Assembly (NCBI RefSeq): GCF_014203555.1
Contig: NZ_JACHJH010000010.1
Span: 1-64,000, forward strand
From: Streptomyces olivoverticillatus
Lineage (GTDB): Bacteria; Actinomycetota; Actinomycetes; Streptomycetales; Streptomycetaceae
Reading direction: 5' to 3'
DNA: 64,000 nt
Shown: one piece after another, positions 29,407 to 47,489 of the stretch
Layout: each line of letters opens with the position of its first letter
How positions within the stretch are numbered: the first letter of the stretch is position 1
Translations under genes and position numbers: made by a program
The notes under the pieces: generated by a model
What the model was told of the DNA's origin: nothing
Database searches by the model: none
Seen by the model: the letters and a program-made list of their open reading frames with translations, nothing else

Positions 29407-32400
29407 ATGTCCACGGCACCCGGTACTACCGAAACGGAAAGTTCCAGCCTGTCCAAGGCCTTGGCCGCGCTCAAGGAGTTGCGGGGCAGGATCGACACGC
29501 TGGAGCAGGCCAAGCGAGAAGGCATCGCCATCGTCGGAATGGGTTGCCGCTTTCCCGGTGGTGTCACCTCACCGGAGGAATTCTGGCGGCTGCTGGAGAA
29601 CGGGGTGGACGCCATCACCGAGGTCCCCGCGTCGCGGTGGAACCTCGACGACTTCTACGATGCAGATCCCGAAGTGCCCGGCCGCATGCGCATGCGGTTC
29701 GGCGGGTTCATCGGCGACGTCGACCGGTTCGACCCGTACTTCTTCGGCATCTCGCCGCGCGAGGCCGCGCGCATGGACCCGCAGCAGCGGCTGTTCCTCC
29801 AGGTCGCCTGGGAGGCACTGGAGGATGCCGGGCAGACGCGGGACGGTCTCAAGGGCAGCGTGACCGGGGTCTACCTCGGCACAAACTGCCTGGACTACCT
29901 GCAGATGCAGATGGCGGAGCCCGAGGACATCGACGGCTACACCATCACCGGCGGCCTCAACTGCGTGATCCCCAACCGGCTGTCCTATCTGTTCGACCTG
30001 CGCGGTCCGAGCATCACCGTCGACACGGCCTGCTCGTCATCGCTGGTGGCCGCGCACCTGGCCTGCCAGAGTCTGCGCAGCCGGGAATGCGACATGGCAG
30101 TGGTCGGCGGGATCAACCTGATCATGTCGCCGGTCACCACGATGACGCACGTCAAAGGCCTGCCGATGGCGGAGGACGGACGGTGCAAGACCTTCGACGC
30201 GCGCGCCGACGGCTATGTGCGCGGCGAGGGCGTCGGCGCGGTCGTACTCAAGCGGCTCTCCGACGCGCAGGCGGCGGGCGACCGGGTGGTGGCCGTCATT
30301 CGCGGGACGGCCGTCAACCAGGACGGACTGACCAACGGGCTCACCGCGCCGAACGGCCGGGCGCAGCAACTGGTGATCAGGAGGGCACTGGATAACGCCC
30401 GCCTGTCGCCGGCGCAGGTGACGTTGATCGAGGCGCACGGCACCGGCACGGAGCTCGGCGACCCGATCGAGGTCGAGGCCCTGGACGAGGTCTACGGCCG
30501 GCGGACCGAGGCCGGGGACGCGTGTGCGCTCGGCGCGGTCAAGACGAACATCGGTCACACCGAGGCGGGTGCGGGGATCGCCGGCCTGATGAAGGTCGCG
30601 TTGAGCGTGCAGCACCGTGCGATCGCGCCCAACCTGCACTTCGAGAACCTCAACCCGCACATCTCGCTGGACGACAGCAGGCTGTTCGTACCGACCGCGC
30701 GGCTGCCCTGGCACGTCGACGACGAGCGCAGGCACGGTGCGGTCAGCTCCTTCGGCGCGGGCGGGACCAATGTCCATGCGCTGGTCGGACCGGCGCCCGC
30801 CGTCGCCGCCGGGTCACCGGACGAGGCGGGCACGGGTCCGGTGGTGATACCGATCTCCGCGCGTACGGCCGGGGCGTTGCCGCCGATGATCGAGGCGTAT
30901 CGCGACTACCTCGCCTCACCCGCGGGCACGGTGCACTCGCTCCGTGACATCGCCTTCTCGGCTGCGCGCCGCCGGACCCCGCACGAGCACCGGGCCGCTG
31001 TGGTGGCGCGGTCGGCCGAGGAGGCGGCGGAGCGGCTCACCCGGTGGCTCGCGGACGGCGCAAGCCCGGGGGTGGTGACCGGCCGCACGTCGAGCGAGGT
31101 CGGTTCGGGGACCGTGTTCGCGTTCCCGGGTCAGGGGTCGCAGTGGCCCGGCATGGGGCGCGAGCTGATGGAGCAGTGCCAGGTCTTCCGTACGGCGGTC
31201 ACCGCATGCGACGAAGCGATGCGCCGGTGGCGGGCAGGCTCGGTGATCGACGAGATCCATCGGCTCGGAGCCGGCAAGGAGCCGGACCGGATCGATGTCA
31301 TCCAGCCGGCGCTGTTCGCCATCGCGGTCGGACTGGCCGCCCGGTGGCGGTCGCTCGGCGTGCACCCGACCGCGGTGGTCGGACACAGCATGGGCGAGGT
31401 GGCCGCCGCACACGTCGCCGGTGCGCTGAGCCTCGACGACGCGGCGCGCATCATCTGCCGGCGCAGTGCGCTGCTGCGCAAGGTCAGCGGGCAAGGCGCG
31501 ATGCTGGTCGTGGGGCTCTCCATGGACGAGGCCGACGAGGCGATCTCCGACTGCCGCGACCGGGTGTCCGTCGCGGTGAGCAACAGCCCCATGTCGACCG
31601 TTCTCTCCGGCGATCCGGTCACCCTGAGCACCCTGGCGGAACTGCTTCGGGAACGGAATGTGTTCTGCCGCCACGTGAGTGTGGACGTCGCGTCGCACAG
31701 CCCGCAGATGGATCCGCTGCGCGACGAGCTCTCGGCGGAACTGGCCGGGCTGAAACCGATGAAATCGACCATTCCGATCCTGTCCACCGTCACCGGCGAA
31801 CTGTGCGACGGAAGCAGCTTCGACACCGATTACTGGATTCGGAATCTGCGGGCACCGGTGCTCTTCTGGCCGGCGGTGCGGTCACTGGCCGAGCAGGGCA
31901 GCGGCGTGTTCGTGGAACTGAGCCCGCATCCCATTCTGCTGCCGGCCGTCGAGCAGGGGCTGGAACGGCTGGGCCGCGAAGGCGTGCTGCTGCCGTCCAT
32001 GCGGCGCGACGAGCCGGAGAACCACGCCATGCTGGAGGGCCGTGCGGCGCTGTACGCCCATGGCGGCCCACTGCCGGACGATCTCGCGCCGACCACCGGA
32101 CAGCTGGTGCCGCTGCCGGCCTACACCTGGCAGCAGGAGCGGTTCTGGTTCCGTGCGCGGGCCAATGCAAAGGCCGCACCCGCCGGCCCGGTACGAGCGG
32201 CCCTCCCGGCATCTGCGCCGGCACCCGCCGAACAGCCGGGCAACAGCTTGATCGCGCGGCTGCGGACCGAGCCTGCCGCGGTGCGGCGCGAGACGATGTT
32301 CGCGTTCGTGCTCGGCGCTGTGGCCGAGATCCTCGAGTACGAGCCGGACCGCCTCGATCCCCGGTCGGGGTTCTTCCAGCTCGGCATGAACTCCGCCATG

Positions 32401-32695
32401 GCGACGCAGGTCCGCGCCAGGCTGGAGGCCGGACTGGAGCACAGACTGCCCGCTCCGGTGATCTTCGAATATCCCACGGTGGAAGCGCTGGCGGACTACC
32501 TGCTCACGCTCGTCCACCCGGCGAACGACCCTGCGCCGTATTCCGGCCGATCGCCCGAAAGCAAGACCCTGGACCGGACGCGCAGCCTCGCGGAAACGGC
32601 ATCGGACGCGGACATAGAAAACATGCCGGAAGAGGAACTCATTGCGTTTCTGGCCGAGGAAATCGGAGCGCCGCTCGCAGGGCAGGAAGGACGCG

Positions 32696-32715
<20 letters not shown>
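29407..32715 (+). CDS. Type I PKS: KS-AT-ACP
   Basis: 1102-residue minimal elongation module. An N-terminal coiled coil (LSKALAALKELRGRIDTLEQ) is a docking helix. KS at 36-460 has Cys in DTACSSS (near 206), EAHGTGT and NIGHTEA. AT at 560-870 has an intact GHSMGE (near 660) and VASHS at the specificity site, closest to the xASH type for methylmalonyl-CoA. The ACP near 950-1040 reads GMNSAMA, so the residue before the phosphopantetheine Ser is Asn rather than Asp. No reductive domain is present. The C-terminal acidic helix (MPEEELIAFLAEEIG) resembles that of the previous protein. The ATG at 29407 lies directly after the upstream stop codon. Confidence 0.93.
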
Positions 32716-40788
<8,073 letters not shown>

Positions 40789-40792
<4 letters not shown>

Positions 40793-42039
40793 GCAAGCGG
40801 CTGTACGAGTTGGGGGAAGACCTGCGGCTGGGCGAAGTCCCGGAGCAGATGTACGCGTCGGTCATCCGTCCGGAGCGGTACGGCCGACCGGCGGACGCGT
40901 TTCGTACCGAGGTCGTGGACATGCCGCCGGTAGGCCGAGGTCAGGTCGTGGTGCGCATGATGGCGGCGGGGGTGAACTACAACAACGTGTGGGCGGCGCT
41001 GGGCGAACCGGTTGACGTCATCGCGGCCAGACGGCACGCCGGTGACACCGAGGACTTCCACATCGGCGGGTCCGAAGGCTCCGGCGTGGTGTGGGCGGTC
41101 GGCGAGGGCGTACGGCAGGTCCGGGCCGGCGATCACGTGGTGCTCTCCGGCTGCCGCTGGGACGAGTCGGCGCCGGACATCCGGGCCGGTGCCGACCCGA
41201 TGACCTCGTCCACCCAGCGGGTGTGGGGGTACGAGGAGAGCTGGGGCGCGTTCGCGCAGTTCGCCGTGGTCGACGAGTACCAGTGCCACCCGAAACCCGA
41301 GCGGCTGACCTGGGAGGAGGCCGCCTGCTACCTGCTCGCCGGCGCCACCGCGTACCGGCAGCTGCTCGGCTGGCAGCCCCATGTGGTGAAGCCGGGCGAT
41401 CCGGTGCTCATCTGGGGCGGTGCCGGCGGCCTCGGCACCATGGCGATCCAGATCGTCAAGGCCTACGGAGGTGTTCCGGTCGCCGTCGTCTCCTCCCCCG
41501 AACGCGCCGACTACTGCATGCGGTTGGGCGCCAAGGGCGTGATCAACCGGCGCGAATTCAGCCACTGGGGGCGGCTGCCGGACATCGGCGATACCGCGGC
41601 AACCGCCGCCTGGCTGAAAGAGGTCCGGCGGTTCGGCAAGAAGATCTGGGAGATCCTCGGCGAGAAACGCGCGCCGAAGATCGTGCTGGAGCACAGCGGC
41701 CAGGACACCATTCCCACCTCGATGTATCTGTGCGACACCGCGGGCATGGTGGTGATCTGCGGCGGCACGACCGGCTTTCACGCCGATGTGGACCTCCGGT
41801 ACCTGTGGATGCGGCAGAAGCGGCTGCAAGGCTCGCATTTCGCCAACTTCGCGCAGTGCCGGGCTATCACCGAACTGGTGTCGGCCGGACTCGTCGAACC
41901 GTGCCTGTCCTGGACCGGGAACTTCGACGACCTCGGCAAGGCACACCAGATGATGTACGACAACACGCATGCGATGGGCAGCATGGCCGTTCTCGTCAAC
42001 GCGCCGCGGCCGAACATGACCTCCATTGACGTGGCATGA
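40789..42039 (+). CDS. ccr: Crotonyl-CoA carboxylase/reductase
   Basis: 416-residue member of the medium-chain dehydrogenase fold, reductive carboxylase branch. It has the NADPH-binding motif LIWGGAGGLGTMAIQ (near residue 208) and the family-specific stretches GVNYNNVWAALGEP, ESWGAFAQFAVV and HSGQDTIPTSMY. These enzymes turn crotonyl-CoA or other 2-enoyl-CoAs plus CO2 into ethylmalonyl- or longer alkylmalonyl-CoA. At 416 residues it is slightly shorter than the roughly 445 of housekeeping copies. The GTG start overlaps the PKS-NRPS stop (GTGA). Its presence fits the xAGH-type AT in the first PKS: a pathway-dedicated supply of ethylmalonyl-type extender. Confidence 0.93.
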
Positions 42040-42058
42040 GGCAGGAGCGGAGTTTCTG

Positions 42059-43264
42059 ATGACAGATGCGGAAACCGGTGCAGGGGCGTTTCCCATCGGC
42101 CGGTCATGCCCGTTCGATCCGCCGAAGGAATACGCGGCACTGCGTGCCGACCGGCCCATCACCCGGGCGCCGCTGCGCACCGGCGGCAACACCTGGGTGC
42201 TCACCAGTCACGAACTGGTGCGCCGAATTCTCACCGACTCCCGGCTGACCGCCTACCGGCCGCCGGGAGCGCTGCGCATGCAGGACCCGGACGAGCTTCC
42301 GCCGCCGGAGAAGATCCCGCTGGTCGCATTGGACCCGCCGGAGCACACCGTGCACCGCCGCATGGTGGCCAACGAGTTCACGGTCAAGCGCATCCGGGGC
42401 ATGCGCCCGTTCATCCAGCAGGTGGTGGACAACTGCATCGACGCGATGCTCGCCAACGGCCGTTGCTCCGCGGACCTGTTCACCGCACTGGCCGTTCCGG
42501 TACCGTCCCAGGTGATCTGCGAGCTGCTCGGCGTGCCCTACGCGGACCGCGAGCGCTTCCTGCGCATCGCCGACGTGCTGGTCGACGGGGGCAGCACCGA
42601 ACAACAGGTGGCCACGGCCATTGACGAGCTGCGCGAGTTCCTCGCCGAACTGGTCGCCGGCAAGGCGCGGGCTCCGGAGCAGGACCTTCTCAGCCGGCTC
42701 ATCGTCAAGTACCAGGAGGCGGATACGTATCAGCCGGACCAGGTGATCAGCACCGCCCAGGTGCTGCTCAACGCCGGACACGAAACCACCACCAGCATGA
42801 TCGGCCTGGGCACGCTCGCGCTGCTCGACAACCCGGACCAGCTGGCCGCGTTCAAGGCGAACCCGTCGCTGGCCCCTCAACTGGTCGAGGAACTGATGCG
42901 GTTCCTCACCATCACCGACACGGTGTGCTTTCGCACCGCCACCGCCCGGATCGACATCGGCGGCGTGACCATCGAACGGGGCGATGCGATTCTGCCGTTG
43001 TCCGCCGCGGCCAACCGCGATCCCGCGGTGTACGAGAATCCCGATGCGCTGGACATCCACCGCAGTGCGCGCAAACACATCGCATTCGGCTATGGAATCC
43101 ATCAGTGCCTCGGGCAGAACCTGGCGAGGCTGGAACTGGAGATTGTGTTCACCACGCTCTTCGCCAGGATTCCGGACCTGCGACTGGACGCGCCGCTGGC
43201 CGGTCTCCCGTACAAGAGCGACGGGATGATCTACGGCGTGACCAGGGTGCCGGTGGCGTGGTGA
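42059..43264 (+). CDS. Cytochrome P450 (CYP105-like bacterial class)
   Basis: 401-residue soluble P450. The I-helix oxygen motif AGHETT is near residue 240, ExxR is in EELMRFLTITDTVCFR (K-helix near 280), and the heme-thiolate loop reads FGYGIHQCLGQNLARLEL with Cys near 350. It should oxidise the polyketide-peptide product or a carrier-bound intermediate, using the ferredoxin encoded next to it. The ATG at 42059 is chosen for AGGAGCGG about 10 bp upstream and a family-like N-terminus; an in-frame ATG at 42026 lies inside the ccr gene. Confidence 0.94.
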   Translation: MTDAETGAGAFPIGRSCPFDPPKEYAALRADRPITRAPLRTGGNTWVLTSHELVRRILTDSRLTAYRPPGALRMQDPDELPPPEKIPLVALDPPEHTVHRRMVANEFTVKRIRGMRPFIQQVVDNCIDAMLANGRCSADLFTALAVPVPSQVICELLGVPYADRERFLRIADVLVDGGSTEQQVATAIDELREFLAELVAGKARAPEQDLLSRLIVKYQEADTYQPDQVISTAQVLLNAGHETTTSMIGLGTLALLDNPDQLAAFKANPSLAPQLVEELMRFLTITDTVCFRTATARIDIGGVTIERGDAILPLSAAANRDPAVYENPDALDIHRSARKHIAFGYGIHQCLGQNLARLELEIVFTTLFARIPDLRLDAPLAGLPYKSDGMIYGVTRVPVAW

Positions 43265-43524
43265 GCGCCGGCCGCCGGACCGTGCGGGTCACCGCCGACC
43301 TCGATCGGTGCATCGGCTCCGGACAGTGCGTTCTCACCGAGCCGAGGGTGTTCGACCAGAACGATCACGATGGGCGGGTGGTGCTGCTGACCGACGACCT
43401 CGACGCGGAAACCGCGCCCACGGCCTCCCTGGCGGTGGAGACCTGCCCGGTACAGGCACTCTCGGTGGTGCCGACAAATGAAGACACGACGTACACACGA
43501 CGTACAACGGAAAGGGAATCATGA
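43261..43524 (+). CDS. [3Fe-4S] ferredoxin, P450 partner
   Basis: 87-residue ferredoxin. The cluster ligands read C-I-G-S-G-Q-C near residues 16-22 and a final C-P in VETCPVQAL near 61; the middle Cys position of a 4Fe-4S motif is occupied by Gly/Ser, the 3Fe-4S pattern common in P450 electron donors. The GTG at 43261 overlaps the P450 stop. An unusual basic, Thr/Arg-rich tail of about 15 residues follows the fold. No ferredoxin reductase gene is in the cluster, so a housekeeping one is presumably used. Confidence 0.9.
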   Translation: MSAGRRTVRVTADLDRCIGSGQCVLTEPRVFDQNDHDGRVVLLTDDLDAETAPTASLAVETCPVQALSVVPTNEDTTYTRRTTERES

Positions 43525-44084
43525 CGGAGTCGAAGTTCGTCTCGCACACCCCGGAATCCGCACCGGAAGGCAGCAGTCGGATGCTTGCCGGTGCCCAGCA
43601 GAAGTTCGGGTTCGTCCCGGCACCGGTGGCCAAAATGGCGTCCTCGCCGGAGCTGCTCGCCACCTTCCAGCAGAACCTCGGGGCGTTCGACAAGACCTCG
43701 CTGACGGCGATGGAGCGCGAGGTGGTGGTGCTCACCATGGCCACCTTCGTGGAGTGCCACTACTGCGTCGCCATGCACTCGACCATGCTGGCCGGGCAGC
43801 AGGCCCCGGAGGAGCTGATCGAGGCGCTGCGTGCGGGCGAGCCGCTTCAGGACGCCCGGCTGGAGGCCATACGGAAGTTCGCGCTGGCCGTGCTGGAGAC
43901 CAAGGGTGGCGTGGCCGACCAGGACATCGACGCGTTCTTCGCGGCCGGCTACACCCAGCAGAACGCCCTCGAAGTGGTGCTGGGTATCGGCACGTACACC
44001 ATGTCGACCTTCGCCAACCGGCTGACCCGCGCCGAACTGGACGCGCCGTTCGAGAAGTACCGCTGGGAGGGCAACTCCAACTGA
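43521..44084 (+). CDS. AhpD-like carboxymuconolactone decarboxylase-family protein
   Basis: 187-residue alpha-helical protein of the CMD/AhpD fold. The redox motif is visible as ECHYCVAMH (near residue 75), with both Cys and the following His conserved as in alkylhydroperoxidase AhpD. It may act as a peroxidase or thiol-disulfide reductant; its presence beside a Cys-using pathway and a P450 suggests redox protection or a tailoring thiol step (inference). ATG at 43521 overlaps the ferredoxin stop (ATGA), after a GGAAAGGGAA ribosome site. Confidence 0.88.
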   Translation: MTESKFVSHTPESAPEGSSRMLAGAQQKFGFVPAPVAKMASSPELLATFQQNLGAFDKTSLTAMEREVVVLTMATFVECHYCVAMHSTMLAGQQAPEELIEALRAGEPLQDARLEAIRKFALAVLETKGGVADQDIDAFFAAGYTQQNALEVVLGIGTYTMSTFANRLTRAELDAPFEKYRWEGNSN

Positions 44085-44108
44085 TCGGCCGACGCACGGC
44101 GTAGACGC

Positions 44109-44138
44109 GGTGGGGCGGCCGGCAGCGGCCGCCCCACC
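44109..44138 (+). terminator. Strong GC hairpin after the AhpD-like gene
   Basis: Perfect 13-bp stem, GGTGGGGCGGCCG at 44109-44121 paired with CGGCCGCCCCACC at 44126-44138, loop GCAG, 25 bp after the stop codon. It probably ends or attenuates the main biosynthetic transcript before the secreted-protein gene. It has no U tract. Confidence 0.75.
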
Positions 44139-44162
44139 GGAGACTCACGGGGGATTGTTGAA

Positions 44163-45137
44163 TTGCTGAAGAAGTCGATAGTGGTGCGGGCCGTGATGTC
44201 CGCAGTGTTGTTCGTTTCGGCTGTGGCGTGCGCCCAGGCGGGCGCGGCGCCCGCCACTCATGGCGCGGGCGACGATGACGTCATCGTCGAGAACCGGCTT
44301 TCGCTGGGCAACGGCTATGTGCAGTCGGTGTATTCACGCGGTGCGCACGGCGCGCCCAGAACGATCGGGATCACCGTCGACGAGGCGGCGATGAAATCTC
44401 TGCCGACCACTCCCACGCACGACGGCAACACCTGCTTCGACACCGACGGGAACGGCAGCATCGACCCGGCCACCGAATGCAAGGGCGGGCACGAACGGGT
44501 GCTGTGGTTCCCCAAGCTGGAGGGGCTGCCGTTCCAATGGATGATGTTCAACTGGCAGCCGATGGGGCACGGTCCGACGCACGTCTTCGACAAGCCGCAC
44601 TTCGATCTGCACTTCTTCATCCAGGACTACTCCGCGCGCAATGCCATCCGTACCGGACCGTGCGGTGCGTTGCTGGTGAACTGTGACGACCATAAGAAGG
44701 CGATACTGCCGGTGCCGGATCCCTTCTCCCCGCCCGGGTTCGGTATGCCCGGGGACGCCGGCCGCATGGGCAATCACCTCGCCGACCTGAACGCGCCGCC
44801 GGTCAATGGCGGCCCGTTCACGCAGGCGTTCGTCTATGGCACCTACAACGCGCACATCTCCTTCTGGGAAACGGTCTTCAACAAGGAATGGCTTGCCCCG
44901 ACCAAGCCGAAGCGTGACTGCATCGACCTCAGGCAGGCACCGCAGGTCGAGCAGAGCGGCTACTACCCGCGCAAGTCGTGCGTGTCCTACCGGCAGGGCC
45001 CGCGTGACTACCTGATGACGCTGGAGGACTTCGTCTACCGCAGCGCACCGGCGGGCACCCCGGCGCCGCAGTGGGGGGCCACGAAGGGGACCGGCACCGC
45101 GCAGCCCGAAGACGGTCACAGTCATTCGGCGCACTAG
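44163..45137 (+). CDS. Secreted TTHB210-like (DUF5602) protein with EF-hand-like loop
   Basis: 324-residue exported protein. A signal peptide spans about residues 1-28 (ending near AQAGAA). The mature part has HFDLHFF and FVYGTYNAHISFWE, phrases I associate from memory with the TTHB210/DUF5602 group, and four or more Cys that could pair outside the cell. A loop reading DTDGNGSIDPATE (near residue 98) matches a calcium EF-hand/dockerin pattern. A His-rich tail ends the protein. The role is unknown. TTG at 44163 is chosen because GGGGGA lies 8 bp upstream; a GTG about 20 bp later is an alternative. Confidence 0.55.
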   Translation: MLKKSIVVRAVMSAVLFVSAVACAQAGAAPATHGAGDDDVIVENRLSLGNGYVQSVYSRGAHGAPRTIGITVDEAAMKSLPTTPTHDGNTCFDTDGNGSIDPATECKGGHERVLWFPKLEGLPFQWMMFNWQPMGHGPTHVFDKPHFDLHFFIQDYSARNAIRTGPCGALLVNCDDHKKAILPVPDPFSPPGFGMPGDAGRMGNHLADLNAPPVNGGPFTQAFVYGTYNAHISFWETVFNKEWLAPTKPKRDCIDLRQAPQVEQSGYYPRKSCVSYRQGPRDYLMTLEDFVYRSAPAGTPAPQWGATKGTGTAQPEDGHSHSAH

Positions 45138-45216
45138 CTCCGCGTCGAGACGGCGCCGGCCCACGGAGTCCGGACCGCCGTCCTCTCGTCACGCCGACCC
45201 GGAGCTGATCGCTTCC

Positions 45217-46491
45217 GTGCAGCGCAGGACGATCGCCGGACTGTTCGCCGCGCAGCTCGTCGGCGGTATCGGCGTCGGCATCGGCGTCGCGGTCGGAGTG
45301 CTGTTCGCGGCGCGGCTGGCCGGCGAGTCCGTCGCCGGTCTGGCCGGTGCCACGCTGGCCGTCGGCTCGGCGCTGCTCGCCCTTCCGGTCGCCGCCTGGA
45401 TGCGGATGCGGGGCAGGCGGTTCGGCCTGGCGATGGGCTATCTGATCGCCGCGGCCGGTGCGGCGATGCTGGTGGTCACCGCGTGGCTTCGCCCGGTGCC
45501 GTTGCTGTTCCCGGCGATGTTCCTGTTCGGCTGCGCCACCACCGCCAATTTCCAGGCCCGGTTCGCCGCGGTCGATCTGGCACCGCCGGCATCACGCGGG
45601 CGCAGTCTGTCGGTCGTCATCTGGGCGACCACCGTCGGGGCGGTCGGCGGCCCGCTGGTCGCCGTGCCCGCCGACCGGCTCTGCCGGCACCTCGGCGGCC
45701 CGCCGATGGCCGGCTCGTTCCTGCTCAGCGCGAGCGCGCTGGCGTTGGCGGCGGCGATCGTCACGCTGGTCCTGCGGCCGGATCCGCTGCTGTTGGCCAG
45801 GAAGGCCGGGCTGGCCGGGCTGGCCGGGGCACCACCGCGGGCCGGCGGCCAACGTTCCGCATTCGGCGAGGCCGGCCGGCAGGCACTGGCCAACCGCGGT
45901 GCCCGCCTCGGCTTCGCCGCGGTGGTCAGCGGGCACCTGGTCATGCTCGTCGTGATGTCCATGACCCCGGTCCACCTCGACCACGTGGGGCGCCCCGGCG
46001 TGATCAGCGTGGTGATGAGCGTGCACCTGGCCGGCATGTTCGGCTTCGCGCCGCTGGTCGGGTCGGCAGGTGACCGGTTCGGCGGGCGGGTCGTCATCGG
46101 CGGGGCCACGCTGCTGCTGATGTTCTCCTGTGCGCTCGCCGCATCGGCCGGTCGTGATCCCCTGCTGCTCGGCCTCGGCATCGGGCTGCTCGGGCTCGGC
46201 TGGTCCGGCACGATGATCGCGGGCTCGACGGCCTTGACCGAGTCCGTTCCGGAGGAGAGCAGGCCGGCCGTGCAGGGCCTGCTCGATCTGGTGATGGGGC
46301 TGGCCGGTGCCGGCGGAACCGCGCTCGCCGGCGCGGTCGTCGCGACCGTCGGCTACCCGGCCCTGGCCTGGTCCGCCATCGCGGTGCTGCTGCCACTGCT
46401 GGTCCTCGTCATGCCTCGGCAGCAGCTCACTTCCCGCCGAAGAGACCAGCGGTGTACGGGAGTCCGCGGTCCACGCGCTGATGATGACTGA
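45217..46491 (+). CDS. MFS transporter, likely product exporter
   Basis: 424-residue membrane protein with about 12 hydrophobic segments and an MFS-like basic loop (RMRGRRFG) after the second. A long Gly/Ala/Arg loop separates the halves, near residue 210. It is likely to export the hybrid product or give self-resistance. The hydrophobic core ends near residue 400; the last 25 residues (from TSRRRDQ) are hydrophilic and overlap the next reading frame, so the original C-terminus may have been altered at a recombination point. Start GTG at 45217 with GGAG about 12 bp upstream. Confidence 0.85.
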   Translation: MQRRTIAGLFAAQLVGGIGVGIGVAVGVLFAARLAGESVAGLAGATLAVGSALLALPVAAWMRMRGRRFGLAMGYLIAAAGAAMLVVTAWLRPVPLLFPAMFLFGCATTANFQARFAAVDLAPPASRGRSLSVVIWATTVGAVGGPLVAVPADRLCRHLGGPPMAGSFLLSASALALAAAIVTLVLRPDPLLLARKAGLAGLAGAPPRAGGQRSAFGEAGRQALANRGARLGFAAVVSGHLVMLVVMSMTPVHLDHVGRPGVISVVMSVHLAGMFGFAPLVGSAGDRFGGRVVIGGATLLLMFSCALAASAGRDPLLLGLGIGLLGLGWSGTMIAGSTALTESVPEESRPAVQGLLDLVMGLAGAGGTALAGAVVATVGYPALAWSAIAVLLPLLVLVMPRQQLTSRRRDQRCTGVRGPRADDD

Positions 46492-46918
46492 AGCCGGCCT
46501 GCCCGTCGCCGTCGGCCTCACCGCGAAAATCAACCCCCTGGTCCTGTCCCTGATGGGCGGCGCGGCCGTCGCCCACGGCGCCACAGCCCTGTGGGACGTC
46601 ACGCTCGCCACGCGCGAACGGGAAGTCCGCCCGGTGGAACAACACATCCACAGCTTCCTCGAAGTGCTGCCCCTCACGGCGGCCGCCTTCACCGCCTGCC
46701 TGCACTGGGAGGCGGTCCGCGACGGCCTGCGCGGCGGCAAGGGTGCCACGGACGACTGGAGGATCTTCCCGAAGGAACGTCTTCTCCCCACCGGCTATCT
46801 CGCATCGGTCGCCGCGGCGGTGGGGCTCTTCGTCGCCCTGCCCTACAGCGAGGAGATGCTGCGCTGTTTGCGGGCCCGGAGGCGGAAATCGCTCGCAGGC
46901 GGAGGGGAGGCACTCTGA
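46481..46918 (+). CDS. Membrane protein, probably 5'-truncated
   Basis: 145 residues from the ATG at 46481, overlapping the MFS stop. Two or three hydrophobic segments are visible (PVAVGLTAKINPLVLSLMGG; FLEVLPLTAAAFTA; ASVAAAVGLFVALP). The open frame continues upstream with plausible matching sequence (ESAVHALMMTEAG), which now lies inside the MFS gene, suggesting that the original N-terminus was lost when the neighbouring DNA was joined here. The family is not confidently recognised. It may still be expressed by coupling to the MFS gene, or be a remnant. Confidence 0.4.
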   Translation: MMTEAGLPVAVGLTAKINPLVLSLMGGAAVAHGATALWDVTLATREREVRPVEQHIHSFLEVLPLTAAAFTACLHWEAVRDGLRGGKGATDDWRIFPKERLLPTGYLASVAAAVGLFVALPYSEEMLRCLRARRRKSLAGGGEAL

Positions 46919-46933
46919 CGCGGCGCAGAGCGC

Positions 46934-47269
46934 TCACCGAGTCGTCGTGCTCGCCTTGTCGATCAGCTCGTGCAGCGCATCCGGACCGGGCGCGACCACT
47001 TCACCGGTCTTGACGCCGTTGCGAAAGATCATGAAGACGGGCACAGGCCCGACACCGGCCTTCTGGGCGACTTCGAATGCTTCATCCAGATCCACCGAGC
47101 AGAAGTCGACGCCAACGGCGAATTCGGAGAGCTCGGAGAACCTCTCGAAGACCGGACCGATGACCCGGCACCGGCCGGCCCACGTCGCGCAGAACTCCAC
47201 CACCACGGTCTTGTCCTGCGCGATGGCCACTTCGAAATCCTCCAAGCACGTCAACGGCGTGACCGTCAT
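46934..47269 (-). CDS. Thioredoxin-fold protein with altered active site
   Basis: 111-residue thioredoxin-like protein. The segment that normally reads FWATWCGPC reads FCATWAGRC: the first active-site Cys is Ala, Pro is Arg, and a Cys has replaced the Trp five residues earlier. The cis-Pro region (GPVPVFMIF) is kept. Classical dithiol exchange is therefore unlikely; a monothiol or binding role is possible. The ATG at 47269 has GAGGAG upstream; an in-frame start at 47347 lacks one. It converges with the membrane-protein gene. Confidence 0.8.
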   Translation of the reverse strand: MTVTPLTCLEDFEVAIAQDKTVVVEFCATWAGRCRVIGPVFERFSELSEFAVGVDFCSVDLDEAFEVAQKAGVGPVPVFMIFRNGVKTGEVVAPGPDALHELIDKASTTTR

Positions 47270-47489
47270 ACTTTTCGACTCCTCGGATCCTCGGAAGCGA
47301 ACGGCACCCGTGGCGAGCCGCGGCTCACGGAGACCACCGTTCCACACCCCCTGCGGACACGCACGCCAACGAGTCGGCAGCCTCTTGCCCGGTCCTGCCG
47401 CCTCCGCACGTTTCGCCGGGGCGGCGACACCGGGTTACCCGTCGGTTCCAAAAGGCCGCCCGAGACCCGGCGAGGAGCTGTAACCCCCA

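Noticed and set aside
42925..43260. N-terminal extension of the ferredoxin
   Set aside because: It overlaps the P450 heme-binding region; ferredoxins of this type are 60-90 residues, matching a start at 43261.
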